The notes under the pieces are model-generated. The model ran no database searches and was not told the DNA's origin. It saw only the letters and a list, made by a program, of their open reading frames with translations. From assembly GCA_020053595.1 (NCBI GenBank), contig JAGVMV010000008.1, positions 1 to 42,529 on the forward strand: a DNA stretch of 42,529 bases, read 5' to 3'. Of this stretch, positions 1-7,956 are shown in pieces. Numbering within the stretch: position 1 is the first letter of the stretch; each line of letters opens with the position of its first letter. Position numbers and translations under genes: made by a program. The stretch comes from Thermoleophilia bacterium. Its GTDB lineage: Bacteria; Actinomycetota; Thermoleophilia; BMS3ABIN01.

Positions 1-804
1 CGACGCGTAGGCGCTGCCCCCATTGTCGGCTATGGATACCGGGGCATCTGGGCTGCCGATCCTCTTGGCGTAAATGTGCTGATTTAATGGAAAGACAAAT
101 GAATTAAAATTGCGATTGTCTTCCCAGACGACCCACTCATTATCCACCGAGGGGTACTCCTGATCGCCTCCCGGCATGCCGTAAAGCTCCTGACCGATCC
201 CGGTATTGAAGTCATATATGTGGATCTGGGAGCCGTGCCCCCTTCCGTATTCCCAAACGACCTTGCTGCCGTCTGGAGAAATGGAAGGATTCTCCTGCCA
301 GTAATTGCCTGGTGATATAGCAGTGGCGCAGCTATCCACCGTCCCGGTACAACCGCTAAAGCTGCCTGAGAAATCAACATCTTTATAATAGACATGCAAT
401 TGGGCGCCAATCATTTCGGACCAGATCACCCTGTTTCCGGCCTGATTTATTTCCGGAGTTGCCCCATTATATTCGCCACTGATCAAAGCATGGCCAGGTT
501 CGCCCGGGCCTTTGGATAAGTCCTTAAAGAAGAGTCTTGTTTTCCGGAGGCTGGAATCATATTCCGACCACAATGCGATGTTACCAGAAAGAGTGGGGCC
601 GCCCTGTTGAGAGGTGCCGTCTGGAGCCACGGGGGACTGGGCGGGAAATACGTAAGTGTCACCCGGATTGGCCGCGCGGGCCTGAGGTGGGGAGGTAAGG
701 CCCAGGCACAAACCGAACAAAAGCAGCATCAACGGGAAAAAGTAAAAGCGACGGGAAGAATCGCCAACTGTCAAATGACATTTTGCAGTGATTGATGTCT
801 TCAT
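1..804 (-). CDS. Secreted TolB-like beta-propeller protein, C-terminus beyond window
   Basis: An open frame of 268 codons runs from an ATG at 804 off the left edge. The start follows a run of six G (plus-strand C at 807-812) at Shine-Dalgarno distance. Residues 1-45 look like a signal peptide: a basic start, a hydrophobic core rich in Leu and Phe, and an AxA-type site before AANPGDTY. The mature part repeats short units such as 'IALWSEYD', 'NRVIWSE', 'SKVVWEYG' and 'EWVVWEDNR', each followed by polar turns, the pattern of TolB/WD40-like propeller blades in secreted or cell-surface proteins. It diverges from the small peptide gene at 1108 and probably shares its control region. Enzymatic function is unknown; a binding or scaffold role is typical of such folds. 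Confidence 0.75.
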   Translation of the reverse strand, partial: MKTSITAKCHLTVGDSSRRFYFFPLMLLLFGLCLGLTSPPQARAANPGDTYVFPAQSPVAPDGTSQQGGPTLSGNIALWSEYDSSLRKTRLFFKDLSKGPGEPGHALISGEYNGATPEINQAGNRVIWSEMIGAQLHVYYKDVDFSGSFSGCTGTVDSCATAISPGNYWQENPSISPDGSKVVWEYGRGHGSQIHIYDFNTGIGQELYGMPGGDQEYPSVDNEWVVWEDNRNFNSFVFPLNQHIYAKRIGSPDAPVSIADNGGSAYAS

Positions 805-952
805 AGCCCCCCAGATTTTTGCAACATGATTTCCGGATAACGTAAAGTTGGCAATACCATAAAGCCTAGTCAGTGCTAAAAAAATCGCCCTTTGGTTGTA
901 TTTACGAATGTAAAAAGGATGATTTTTGATGAATCGAATGATTATCTAAATT

Positions 953-969
953 CTGACCAATTCCGTCAG
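953..969. promoter_or_regulatory. Inverted repeat, operator-like
   Basis: CTGAC and GTCAG arms (953-957 and 965-969) are separated by 7 bases. They lie over the predicted start of the leftward transcript, between the divergent TolB-like and peptide genes. This could be a repressor site or simply a short hairpin. No regulator gene is adjacent. Confidence 0.3.
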
Positions 970-998
970 GTTTATGGCAAACATTCAGGTCTTGTCAA
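970..998 (-). promoter_or_regulatory. Candidate promoter for TolB-like gene
   Basis: On the minus strand a perfect -35 hexamer TTGACA (993-998) is followed after 16-17 bases by a weak -10 (CATAAA or ATAAAC, 970-976). Its -35 box overlaps that of the rightward promoter, because TTGTCAA is nearly palindromic. The leader to the ATG at 804 would be about 160 nt. Confidence 0.45.
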
Positions 999-1020
999 AT
1001 CCAAAAATGCGTGATAAAAT
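992..1020 (+). promoter_or_regulatory. Sigma-70-type promoter for the small peptide gene
   Basis: TTGTCA (992-997), a 17-base spacer and TAAAAT (1015-1020) closely match the housekeeping sigma consensus. The start of transcription would be near 1027, about 80 nt before the ATG at 1108. The strength of this promoter supports expression of the short gene that follows. Confidence 0.7.
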
Positions 1021-1107
1021 TCTTACCTTCGGTTGGAAATTTTAGGTGGGAGCAAGATTTCTTTGCGAGCTGGGAGACAGGCAACAATGCAGGAGGGAGG
1101 AGTGGGG

Positions 1108-1233
1108 ATGAAAAAGGCACAGGGAACGTCCTATCAAAAGCCCGTGCTCACCAAGCACGCGAACCTGAAGGACATGACTTTTGAGTGCCCTAACTGGCAG
1201 TGCAGTGTCGTAGTTCCGCCACCGCCGGCGTAG
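1108..1233 (+). CDS. 41-residue Cys/Trp/Pro-rich peptide, copy 1 (candidate RiPP-type precursor)
   Basis: ATG at 1108 follows a strong ribosome site (AGGAGGGAGG, 1091-1100); in-frame codons further upstream lack one. The peptide has a basic, polar first half (starts MKKAQGTSYQKP) and ends TFECPNWQCSVVVPPPPA. It has two Cys in a C-x4-C arrangement, one Trp and a Pro4-Ala tail. There is no signal peptide or membrane segment. The gene has its own promoter and an intrinsic terminator (1260-1286), so it is a monocistronic unit convergent with hemC. A second copy at 42443-42529 shares the last 18 residues exactly while differing at seven of those codons synonymously. That shows protein-level selection. 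A leader plus invariant core is the layout of ribosomally made, modified peptides, but no family is recognised and no adjacent modifying enzyme is seen. A metal-binding or regulatory micropeptide is an alternative. Confidence 0.8.
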   Translation: MKKAQGTSYQKPVLTKHANLKDMTFECPNWQCSVVVPPPPA

Positions 1234-1259
1234 GCTCTCTGAGCAAAACAAGATTGTGA

Positions 1260-1286
1260 AAAGGACGGCTTCGGCCGTCCTTTTTC
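1260..1286 (+). terminator. Intrinsic terminator after peptide gene
   Basis: A 10-bp perfect stem (AAAGGACGGC / GCCGTCCTTT) with a TTCG tetraloop is followed by a T-rich run on the plus strand. It ends the peptide transcript. Read leftward it is followed by a shorter TTTTC and may also stop transcription from hemC, which ends at 1326. Confidence 0.85.
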
Positions 1287-1325
1287 TTTGATCTGAAACA
1301 GGCGCGTCGATGTGGCCGTCTCGTC

Positions 1326-2273
1326 CTAATCAGTTGCGCGCACCGCCGCCAGTATCCTGTCACCGCCAGCTTTATACATGCGCCGCGCCAGCTCGACACC
1401 CAGCTCTTCCGCCTTGTCAGCTGGCCCCTGGATCTGGTCCCTGATGGAGTCGGCGCCGTCGAGCGATCCCAGGTAGGCATTGAGAATCAGCATATCTTTA
1501 AACACCATGGCATTGGCGCCGATCGGCACCTGGCAACCGCCTTCGAGCTCCCGCATGAGCGCTCTCTCCGCCGTCACCGCTAACGCGGAATCCCCGTCGT
1601 TGAAGCAGGTGAGGAGACTCCTGACCTGAAGGTCGTCCTCACAGGCCTCCACGGCGATAACGCCCTGGCCGACCGCCGGGATCATCTGTTCAGCGGTAAA
1701 GAAAAAAGAGGCCTCGCTTTCGCGTTCCAACCGTCGGATACCGGCCGCCGCCAATATGGTGCCGTCCAGTCCAAGCTCGCCTATCTTGCGGATGCGGGTG
1801 TCAACATTTCCCCTGATATCAACAATCTCCAGATCGGGACGCAAAGCCTTGAGTTGTGAGCGGCGTCTGAGGCTGCTGGTACCGATCTTGCCGCCCTCAC
1901 GAATGTCAGAGAGTTGCCGGTGGCCGCTGCCGGCGCCGATGAAAGCGTCCCGTGGATCCTCGCGCCGGCTGAAGGCGGACAGTACCAGCCCCACCGGCAT
2001 TTCCGTAGGCAAATCCTTGCAGCTGTGCACAGCGATGTCGATTCCGCCGGAGATCAGTTCATTTTCGATCTCCTTGACGAAAAGCCCCTTATCGCCGATT
2101 TTGGCCAGCGGCGAATCAAGTATCTTGTCACCCGAGGTTGTGATCGTCTTGATCTTCACCGAGACTTCGACATGATTACTCTGCAGCACCCAGGCGACAT
2201 GACGGGCCTGGAACAGGGCGAGCTCGCTCCCCCGTGTGCCCAGCGTTATGGTTTCAATCTTTGAAATCGTCAC
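1326..2273 (-). CDS. hemC: Porphobilinogen deaminase (hydroxymethylbilane synthase)
   Basis: The enzyme joins four porphobilinogen units into hydroxymethylbilane in tetrapyrrole synthesis. The 315-residue length is typical. Visible marks are the N-terminal LGTRGSELAL (11-20), the catalytic Asp in HSCKDLPTE (Asp87; the usual HSLKDxP with Cys in place of Leu), RGNVDTR (154-160) and the dipyrromethane-cofactor Cys247 in EGGCQVPIGA. The ATG lies inside the 3' end of hemA (20-bp overlap), so the two are translationally coupled. It is the last gene of a leftward cluster with resB, ccsA, the siroheme dehydrogenase and hemA. hemB, often found nearby, is absent from the window. Confidence 0.97.
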   Translation of the reverse strand: MTISKIETITLGTRGSELALFQARHVAWVLQSNHVEVSVKIKTITTSGDKILDSPLAKIGDKGLFVKEIENELISGGIDIAVHSCKDLPTEMPVGLVLSAFSRREDPRDAFIGAGSGHRQLSDIREGGKIGTSSLRRRSQLKALRPDLEIVDIRGNVDTRIRKIGELGLDGTILAAAGIRRLERESEASFFFTAEQMIPAVGQGVIAVEACEDDLQVRSLLTCFNDGDSALAVTAERALMRELEGGCQVPIGANAMVFKDMLILNAYLGSLDGADSIRDQIQGPADKAEELGVELARRMYKAGGDRILAAVRATD

Positions 2274-3564
2274 TCTTCTGGCGCTCTTTTCTCTTGTTGC
2301 CGTTTAGTTTGAACAACCTGCGCATCGATTCCACATAAAGGTAGCCGCCCCTTTCATTCGCCGCCCGCTTCAGCTCTACGGTGGGCGAGTGCAACATCTT
2401 GTTGACGATACCCGAAGCCAGCGCTTCTATGCGATTGATATCCTTGTCGGTCAGGTCGGCGTCGAATTTTGCCAGCGTCTTTTCCAGCTCGCCATCCTTG
2501 ATCTTGTCTGCCATCTCCCGCAAAGCGGTGATGGTCGGCACTACGTCCAGGCTGGAGAGCCAATGGAGAAAATCATTCACCTCTTCAGTGATGATCACCT
2601 CCGCCTTGCGGGCTTCCTTCTCGCGCTGGGCGGCGTTGGCAGCTGCGACCTCGTTGAGATCGTCGATATCATACAAAAATGCGTTGTAGACATCATTGAC
2701 CCCGGGGTCGATATCACGGGGCACAGCGATATCGATAAAGAAGATCGGCCGGTTATGCCGCCGTCGAATGGCCCGCTCCACCTCGCCCTTACGCAGCACG
2801 TAATGGGGAGCGCCGGTGGAGCTGATGACAATATCCGCCATGGGCAGATAATCATTGATCTCCTCGAAGGGGACGGCGCGGCCGTTAAGCTTTTCCGCCA
2901 TCTCCTCGGCGCGGGACAGGGTGCGGTTGGAGACGATAAAGCTGGTGACGCCATGAGAAACGAGGTGCGTGGCGGTGAGCTCGCCCATCTTGCCGGCGCC
3001 GACCAGCAACGCCGTCCGGCCCTCCAGATCCTCGAAGACCTTGCGAGCCATATCAACGGCCACCGACGAGACCGAAACCGGATTCTCGCCGATGCGGGTC
3101 TCGGTACGCACCCGCTTTCCCACTTCCAGGGAGTGCCGGAAAAGACGGTTCAGGAGGACGCTGGTGCTCTCGCGCTCATGGGCGGCGTGATAAGCTTCCT
3201 TGATCTGGCCCATGATCTGGGCCTCACCCACCACCAGCGAATCCAGGCTGCCCGCTACCCGGTAGAGATGGCTGATTGCGGTCTCGCCCTCATGGTAATA
3301 GGCGCATTCCTCAAGGTCACGTAACTCAACCTGGGAAATCTCGGCCAGGGCCGTCATGACTTCACGGCGACCCACTTCCGGACGCGACGCAACCACGTAG
3401 ACCTCAGTGCGGTTGCAGGTGGAAAGGGGAACTACCTCGGAAATACCCACGTCGTCCAGCAGATGCCGGGACAGGCTCCCGCATTTGTCATCGTTTAGCG
3501 AGACCTTCTCGCGCAGCTCGACCGGGGCTGTCTTGTGATTTATGCCAAGTACCGCAAGATGCAT
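2254..3564 (-). CDS. hemA: Glutamyl-tRNA reductase
   Basis: The enzyme reduces glutamyl-tRNA(Glu) with NADPH to glutamate-1-semialdehyde, the first committed step of C5-route tetrapyrrole synthesis. At 436 residues it has the family's three parts. The catalytic domain carries GINHKTAPVELREK (7-20), the nucleophile Cys50 in STCNRTEVY, and the HLYRVAGSLDSLVVGEAQI block (99-117). The NADPH domain has LLVGAGKMGE (186-195), and a C-terminal helical dimerisation region follows. It overlaps the upstream dehydrogenase gene by 25 bp and hemC by 20 bp, so this is a tightly packed operon. The C-terminal tail is basic and rich in Lys. Confidence 0.97.
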   Translation of the reverse strand: MHLAVLGINHKTAPVELREKVSLNDDKCGSLSRHLLDDVGISEVVPLSTCNRTEVYVVASRPEVGRREVMTALAEISQVELRDLEECAYYHEGETAISHLYRVAGSLDSLVVGEAQIMGQIKEAYHAAHERESTSVLLNRLFRHSLEVGKRVRTETRIGENPVSVSSVAVDMARKVFEDLEGRTALLVGAGKMGELTATHLVSHGVTSFIVSNRTLSRAEEMAEKLNGRAVPFEEINDYLPMADIVISSTGAPHYVLRKGEVERAIRRRHNRPIFFIDIAVPRDIDPGVNDVYNAFLYDIDDLNEVAAANAAQREKEARKAEVIITEEVNDFLHWLSSLDVVPTITALREMADKIKDGELEKTLAKFDADLTDKDINRIEALASGIVNKMLHSPTVELKRAANERGGYLYVESMRRLFKLNGNKRKERQKSDDFKD

Positions 3565-4172
3565 TTTTCAATCTCCGACCGGGCGGCGGTTTCGTTACCG
3601 TCCCTAAGCAGCGGGACCAGATCAAGCGCCGCCAGTTCAGTAAGGCACTCTTTTTTCTTTTCCTCGTCCTCTATTCGGGAGATGACCTGCCCCCGGGCCT
3701 CTCCCAATAGCTCCAGTGCCGGCGCCCATTCGCCGGGGAACTCCTCCTCGAGCTGCCGCCGCAGACGCTTTGCCAGCGCTGGCAGCTGCCCGCCCGTGGA
3801 AACGGTGAGCATCAGCTCGCCGCGCCGCACGCTGGACGGGACATAAAAATTACACTGCTCGGGCTTGTCCACCACGTTCAGCAAAAGTTGCCGCTCGGTC
3901 GCCTCCGCTTCCACCGCCCGGTTCACCGTATCGTCGTCGGTGGCGGCAATCGCCAGGAACGCCCCCGCCAGATCGCCGGACTCGTACGGCCGCGCTATAT
4001 GCTCGAAAACAACGCCCAGGTCTGCGAAACCAGGGTCCAGCTCAGGCGAAACAACCTTCAGCCGGGCGCCGCAATCCAGGAGCGCCGCCGCCTTGCGCGC
4101 CGCCACCCGGCCGCCGCCGATGATGACGCACGGACGCCCATCGATCCTCAGGTTTACCGGATAGAGGGCCAC
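3540..4172 (-). CDS. Precorrin-2 dehydrogenase / siroheme synthase N-terminal-type protein
   Basis: This protein oxidises precorrin-2 to sirohydrochlorin with NAD+; some homologues (Met8p, the CysG N-terminus) also insert iron. The N-terminus MALYPVNLRIDGRPC leads into a Rossmann motif VIIGGGRVAARKA (about 16-28). The central NVVDKPEQCNFYVPS and LTVSTGGQLPALAKRLR blocks are family hallmarks. Its 210 residues are enough for the dehydrogenase and a dimerisation/chelatase-like C-terminus. Siroheme is the branch point feeding the ahbABCD genes at 9822-13089, so this gene links the two tetrapyrrole clusters. Whether it is also the ferrochelatase cannot be decided from sequence alone. Confidence 0.9.
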   Translation of the reverse strand: MALYPVNLRIDGRPCVIIGGGRVAARKAAALLDCGARLKVVSPELDPGFADLGVVFEHIARPYESGDLAGAFLAIAATDDDTVNRAVEAEATERQLLLNVVDKPEQCNFYVPSSVRRGELMLTVSTGGQLPALAKRLRRQLEEEFPGEWAPALELLGEARGQVISRIEDEEKKKECLTELAALDLVPLLRDGNETAARSEIEKCILRYLA

Positions 4173-4175
4173 ACC

Positions 4176-5240
4176 TCAGGCCGCGGTTGCGTAACTGTGG
4201 AGTCCCGAGATAAACAGATTGACTCCCAGATACGTGATCAGCACCATGATCAGTCCTATGACGGCGATGACCGCCGAATGGCGTCCGCGCCAGCCCATGG
4301 TAAGCCTGGTGTGCAGATAGCCGCCGTAATACAGCCAGGTAATCAGGGACCAGGTCTCCTTGGGATCCCAGCCCCACCAGCGGCCCCAGGCCTGGTCGGC
4401 CCAGATGGCGCCGGTAATAATACCGATAGTCAGCAGCGGAAAGCCGAAAGCTATGCCCCGGTAGCTGACTTCGTCCAGGACATCCAGGGACGGCAAGCGG
4501 TTGGTAAAGCCGGGCTTGGATGCGCCCTTGCCCGATACGAAACCAAGGCCCAGCCCGAGTAGCAGACCCGCCAGGCCGCCGCCGACTATTTTCAGGTAAT
4601 CGCTGGTGGCATATTCATTGCCCACCTTCTGGCTGATCGGATCCATCACTTTCGCCGGATCGGCTAATTCGGATCCCGCCCACAGACCGAGCACCAGCCC
4701 CAGAACCGCCAGCAACAGGACAAACGTATAAAGAACGTTCCTGTAATTCTTCTTCAGCAGGTATTCCTGGACTATATAAAAGAAACCGGCGCCGAAGGAC
4801 AGGGCGAACAGACCGTAGGAAAGCATGGCGATGGTCACGTGAATCCAGAGCCAGTAGCTCTGCAGCGCCGGCGCCAGCGCCTCCGGCCCCTTGTAAAAGA
4901 CCAGGGCGACACTGGTAACCAGGAAGGCTGTTGGCACCACCAGGGCGCCGGCCGCCTGCACCGGATAAAAACGCTGGGCGATCAGGAAGAAGAGGATGAT
5001 GCCCCAGCCGAACAGGGAAAGTGACTCGTAAAGGTCGGACATGGGCGCGTGCCCCGAGGAGTACCAGCGCAATCCCATCGCCAGGGTATGGGCGAGGATT
5101 GCCATGATCAGCAGCATGGTGGCAAGCCCCACCGCCTTCTCGCTTCGCGTGATCAAATACCAGATGTAGATACCACCCGAGACAAGATAGGTGATTACCG
5201 CGGCAATAAATAAAATCTGTTCAAGTTGTACAATATCCAT
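4176..5240 (-). CDS. ccsA: System II cytochrome c biogenesis protein CcsA (ResC/CcsB family)
   Basis: This polytopic membrane protein of 354 residues has about eight hydrophobic segments. It carries the tryptophan-rich heme-handling motif WGRWWGWDPKETW (285-297), which defines the heme-handling protein superfamily. Candidate axial His residues lie at 134 (LWIHVTIAMLSY) and 310 (GGYLHTR). With ResB it exports heme and attaches it to CxxCH apocytochromes outside the membrane. The ATG directly follows the resB stop (TAG-ATG), with GGAGG upstream. The long stretch near 195-255 is soluble. The neighbourhood of heme-making genes and of a small diheme lipoprotein (9531-9761) fits. Confidence 0.95.
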   Translation of the reverse strand: MDIVQLEQILFIAAVITYLVSGGIYIWYLITRSEKAVGLATMLLIMAILAHTLAMGLRWYSSGHAPMSDLYESLSLFGWGIILFFLIAQRFYPVQAAGALVVPTAFLVTSVALVFYKGPEALAPALQSYWLWIHVTIAMLSYGLFALSFGAGFFYIVQEYLLKKNYRNVLYTFVLLLAVLGLVLGLWAGSELADPAKVMDPISQKVGNEYATSDYLKIVGGGLAGLLLGLGLGFVSGKGASKPGFTNRLPSLDVLDEVSYRGIAFGFPLLTIGIITGAIWADQAWGRWWGWDPKETWSLITWLYYGGYLHTRLTMGWRGRHSAVIAVIGLIMVLITYLGVNLFISGLHSYATAA

Positions 5241-6593
5241 CTACCTGGCCTCCTGTTTTCCCAATGTCAGTCGAATCTCCGAAACCGTACGGTCGAACTC
5301 TCTCTGAAATGAAACCCTGGAGCGGTTGCTCCGGCCGCCGATCAGCAGCTCTCCCGCTTCACCGGTTTTAAACCAGATACGGCGGTGCGGGAAGTAAAGC
5401 GCGCAGATCCCGATCATCATTAAACCGAAACCTACATAGATGAGCGACTTGCCCGGCTTGTATGTCACCTGCAGCACGGTGATATAGCCAAACACTTCAT
5501 CCCTGAAATAGCTGTTCTGGTGGAAATTGATCTTGGATGAAGTTATCAGCGTCAGCAGCCAATTGGAAGAGGAGAAGCGCAGGGGGTCGTTGACGGTGAT
5601 GGTCTTGCTGACCAGCGATTCGCCATTCTGCGTCAGTTCCAGATCGCTGGAATAGAGCGAGGTGCGATAGCCGGTGATGCGCTCGCCCTCCTTGACCGGA
5701 GTCGAGTCTATCTTGAAAGCATGATTGGTAACGCGCAGGTCGGCATATTGTGATGGTACGGACTTGCCGCCGGGAATCCTCAAATTCTCCTTACTAAAAG
5801 AGATAGTCTTTCCATCAGGAATCTGAAGCGTCCCCTCAAAACCGAGCATCGCTGTAATGATGGCGCCGATGGCGATCAGCAAAAAACTCAGGTGGAAAGC
5901 GATGGATGCCAGGCCGCTCCAGCGGCCCTTCTCTGCCAGAACCGATCCCGTCGCGCCGGAATGAATATGGAAATGGTGGCCGGCAAGGATCTTCCTGGTG
6001 ACTTCCATGCCCTCCTCACCAACGCCATCGAAGACGGCGTTATTGGGGCATTTGCGGACGAAAATATCCTTGACGTCAGTGCGGGGCCGGAGCGCCCGGC
6101 GGAAGGTCGTGGGCAGGCGATCGAAAAGGCAGAAGGAAATATTGAATCCCAGCAGGTAAAGCAGCGCCAGAAACCAGCGTGAATAATACATATCGAACAG
6201 GCCGACGTGCGTATAGAAACTGTAAAGCGGGTTCTGGGGCCAGTCCGTATCCAGTACGGTTTCGCCCTGGGGAATCAGGGTTCCGAGAATCGCGAAGATC
6301 AGGATGACGAAAAGCATCGTCAGCGCCAGCTTCATCGAGAGCAGCACACGCTTGACCCGTCCGCCGAAAGCACCGTAGAAAGCGAGGATGACCGCGATAT
6401 CCAGAAACGCCAGCAGCCATCTCAGGTCGGGAGCAGTAGCGCTGCGATAGTATGCGATCGACAGGACGATGTTGAGTATCAACATCGTCACCGCCGTGAT
6501 CAACAGGATGAGAAAGTCGGAAGTGCTCTTCCCGAAGATGGTATTTTCTGTTTTTGTTTTTTCGCTTATTGCTGCTGCTTTATCAGTGCTCAA
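5241..6593 (-). CDS. resB: System II cytochrome c biogenesis protein ResB (Ccs1)
   Basis: The protein has 450 residues. Membrane segments lie near 28-50, 60-75, 85-108 and 220-245, and one lies near the C-terminus (about 380-398). A large extracytoplasmic domain sits between the last two. The sequence 'ALTMLFVILIFAILGTLIPQGE' region and 'LLYLLGFNISFCLFDRLP' are typical of ResB. It partners CcsA in heme transport and ligation. Translation starts at TTG (6593), preceded by GGGGG. Upstream lies a region of decayed sequence (6600-7317), so its promoter is not obvious. It is the first gene of the leftward resB-ccsA-siroheme-hemA-hemC group. Confidence 0.92.
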   Translation of the reverse strand: MSTDKAAAISEKTKTENTIFGKSTSDFLILLITAVTMLILNIVLSIAYYRSATAPDLRWLLAFLDIAVILAFYGAFGGRVKRVLLSMKLALTMLFVILIFAILGTLIPQGETVLDTDWPQNPLYSFYTHVGLFDMYYSRWFLALLYLLGFNISFCLFDRLPTTFRRALRPRTDVKDIFVRKCPNNAVFDGVGEEGMEVTRKILAGHHFHIHSGATGSVLAEKGRWSGLASIAFHLSFLLIAIGAIITAMLGFEGTLQIPDGKTISFSKENLRIPGGKSVPSQYADLRVTNHAFKIDSTPVKEGERITGYRTSLYSSDLELTQNGESLVSKTITVNDPLRFSSSNWLLTLITSSKINFHQNSYFRDEVFGYITVLQVTYKPGKSLIYVGFGLMMIGICALYFPHRRIWFKTGEAGELLIGGRSNRSRVSFQREFDRTVSEIRLTLGKQEAR

Positions 6594-6658
6594 CCTGGCC
6601 CCCGTGGTAGCAAGCTTGAATGGATACTTTCCGGCTTGCTGACCCTGGCCTTCCCGAT

Positions 6659-7050
6659 TTACCGCCCGCCGGCCGTCGTGGTCGTGCTGGTTGTACCGGT
6701 CGTGCCGGTAGTTGTGCCAGCAGACCCGGCCGATCCTTCAAATTTATGCAATGACTTCTTGAACTTCTCCACATCAGCCGTGTCCGGTAACGGCATATCA
6801 CCTGACAGCTGCCAGACCTGTACGCGATCATTTTCGCTGTCGGCTATGATGTATAGTATAGCTTTTTAGAAGCGCTGAAAGAATCCACCTCAGGCCCACT
6901 CTGAGAAGAGCCTTCCCCCGGATTTCCGGGCCAATGTAAATCCATGCCATAAAAACATCCGTGACAATGCCGGTCAACGCGCGACCGTTGTCTGAGGCGG
7001 CACAAATAATTATGAAGCAATTTGACCGGTATATCCAGCACTTTGCTGGC
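6659..7050 (-). pseudogene. Decayed gene remnant with Thr-rich tail
   Basis: No intact frame exists, but 6659-6865 encodes a convincing C-terminus in one frame (KAILYIIADSENDRVQVWQL, then a tail GTTTGTTGTTSTTTTAGGR) with no start codon. Directly upstream, another frame reads GEGSSQSGPEVDSFSASKK. One extra A in the A5 run near 6863-6867 would join the two. Further upstream the likely coding frame changes again (around ALTGIVTDVFMAWIYIGPEI), so more than one lesion is present. Thr-rich tails also occur on the PpiC lipoprotein at 27211, which suggests an exported protein. The original function is unknown. Assembly error in the A run could explain one of the shifts. Confidence 0.5.
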
Positions 7051-7052
7051 AA

Positions 7053-7317
7053 CTACTGACTCGGCTGTCTCTCGGGCGCCGTAGTAGTGGTGGCGCTGGG
7101 AGAGAGCATCAGCTTGATTTTTTTCAGCGGGCTCCCTCTTCCACTAACGCCAACGCATACTTTTAATGTTCGCTGGTCGGTGAATCCAGAGCCGCGCCTG
7201 TAGTGCCATCGATGTAATAGCCCGTGTCATCGAACTTCGCCCGGACCTCGGCAATCGGCAAAGTGAAGTCCTGCAAATAGACGTTGATGTTCTGGTAATC
7301 CCTTAACGAATCAGGGG
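7053..7317 (-). pseudogene. Second decayed remnant, C-terminal part of an unknown protein
   Basis: Two overlapping frames carry protein-like sequence without start codons. One ends at 7163 and contains NINVYLQDFTLPIAEVRAKF and DDTGYYIDGTTGAAL. The other ends at 7053 and contains LKVCVGVSGRGSPLKKIKLM and a TTTTAP tail. One added base near 7165 would fuse them. The first frame extends back into the end of the methyltransferase gene. I cannot name the family; a pilin-like or surface protein is possible. Confidence 0.4.
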
Positions 7318-7956
7318 TTAGCTGCCCAGATAGAGTATGTCGGGATAGGGTCGCCAGCTTTTCATCTCCACCATGTCGGCTTTAAAGCCAGCCGCCTCCA
7401 ACGAGTCGATGGCCTCCTCCCGGTTCATGAAAGTCAGTCGTCCGCGACGGCCATGGGTTATCCCGGCGGAAGTCGTAATAAACTCCTCCAGATAAGTCCA
7501 GGCATACTTCCAGCGGGGGCGCCGCTCCTGCGCCTTCCAGACCAGCAGGCCGCCCGGCTTGAGCTTGCGCCGGCAGTCGGCAAGCAGGCGCTGCTGCTCA
7601 TCGCGTGGCAAGAGGTAGAGGAAATCGACTATGGTGATGGCATCGCACTCGGGAATGTCGGTGTCGGCGATGTCCGCTCTGATGAAATGGATGTTGGCGC
7701 GGCCAGCCGCGGTCTTGCGGGCCAAATCGATCTTCTCCGGCGAAAAATCGATGCCGATCACCTGGCGGCCCGCTGACCGCAGGGCCAGCAGGTTGGGGAA
7801 TAACCCGTGGCCGCAACCCAGGTCGACGATAGTGCCGGTGGCCGGGACCTGCTTTTCAATAAACTCGAGATCGCTCATCAGCACCCGTCCCTTGAGGAAC
7901 AGCCTGGTAAGCGGCGAGGCGGTTTCATACAGCCGCAGTACATCATTCATCCTCAA
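7318..7956 (-). CDS. Class I SAM-dependent methyltransferase
   Basis: This 212-residue protein has the SAM-binding motif I VDLGCGHG (about 44-51), an acidic residue after strand 2 (VIGIDFSPEK), and motif II/III regions around HFIRADIADTD and LKPGGLLVW. The C-terminal WRPYPDILYLGS and the preceding SLEAAGFKADMVEM fit small-molecule or lipid methyltransferases. The substrate is unknown. The gene overlaps the upstream membrane glycosyltransferase by 14 bp, so the two are co-translated. The start is either TTG at 7956, which has AAGGAAGG at good distance, or ATG at 7950. Confidence 0.8.
   Translation of the reverse strand: MRMNDVLRLYETASPLTRLFLKGRVLMSDLEFIEKQVPATGTIVDLGCGHGLFPNLLALRSAGRQVIGIDFSPEKIDLARKTAAGRANIHFIRADIADTDIPECDAITIVDFLYLLPRDEQQRLLADCRRKLKPGGLLVWKAQERRPRWKYAWTYLEEFITTSAGITHGRRGRLTFMNREEAIDSLEAAGFKADMVEMKSWRPYPDILYLGS

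Noticed and set aside
2389-3324. Long plus-strand open frame opposite hemA
   Set aside because: It is antisense to a certain gene. Such shadows are expected at this GC content, and the sequence has no family features.
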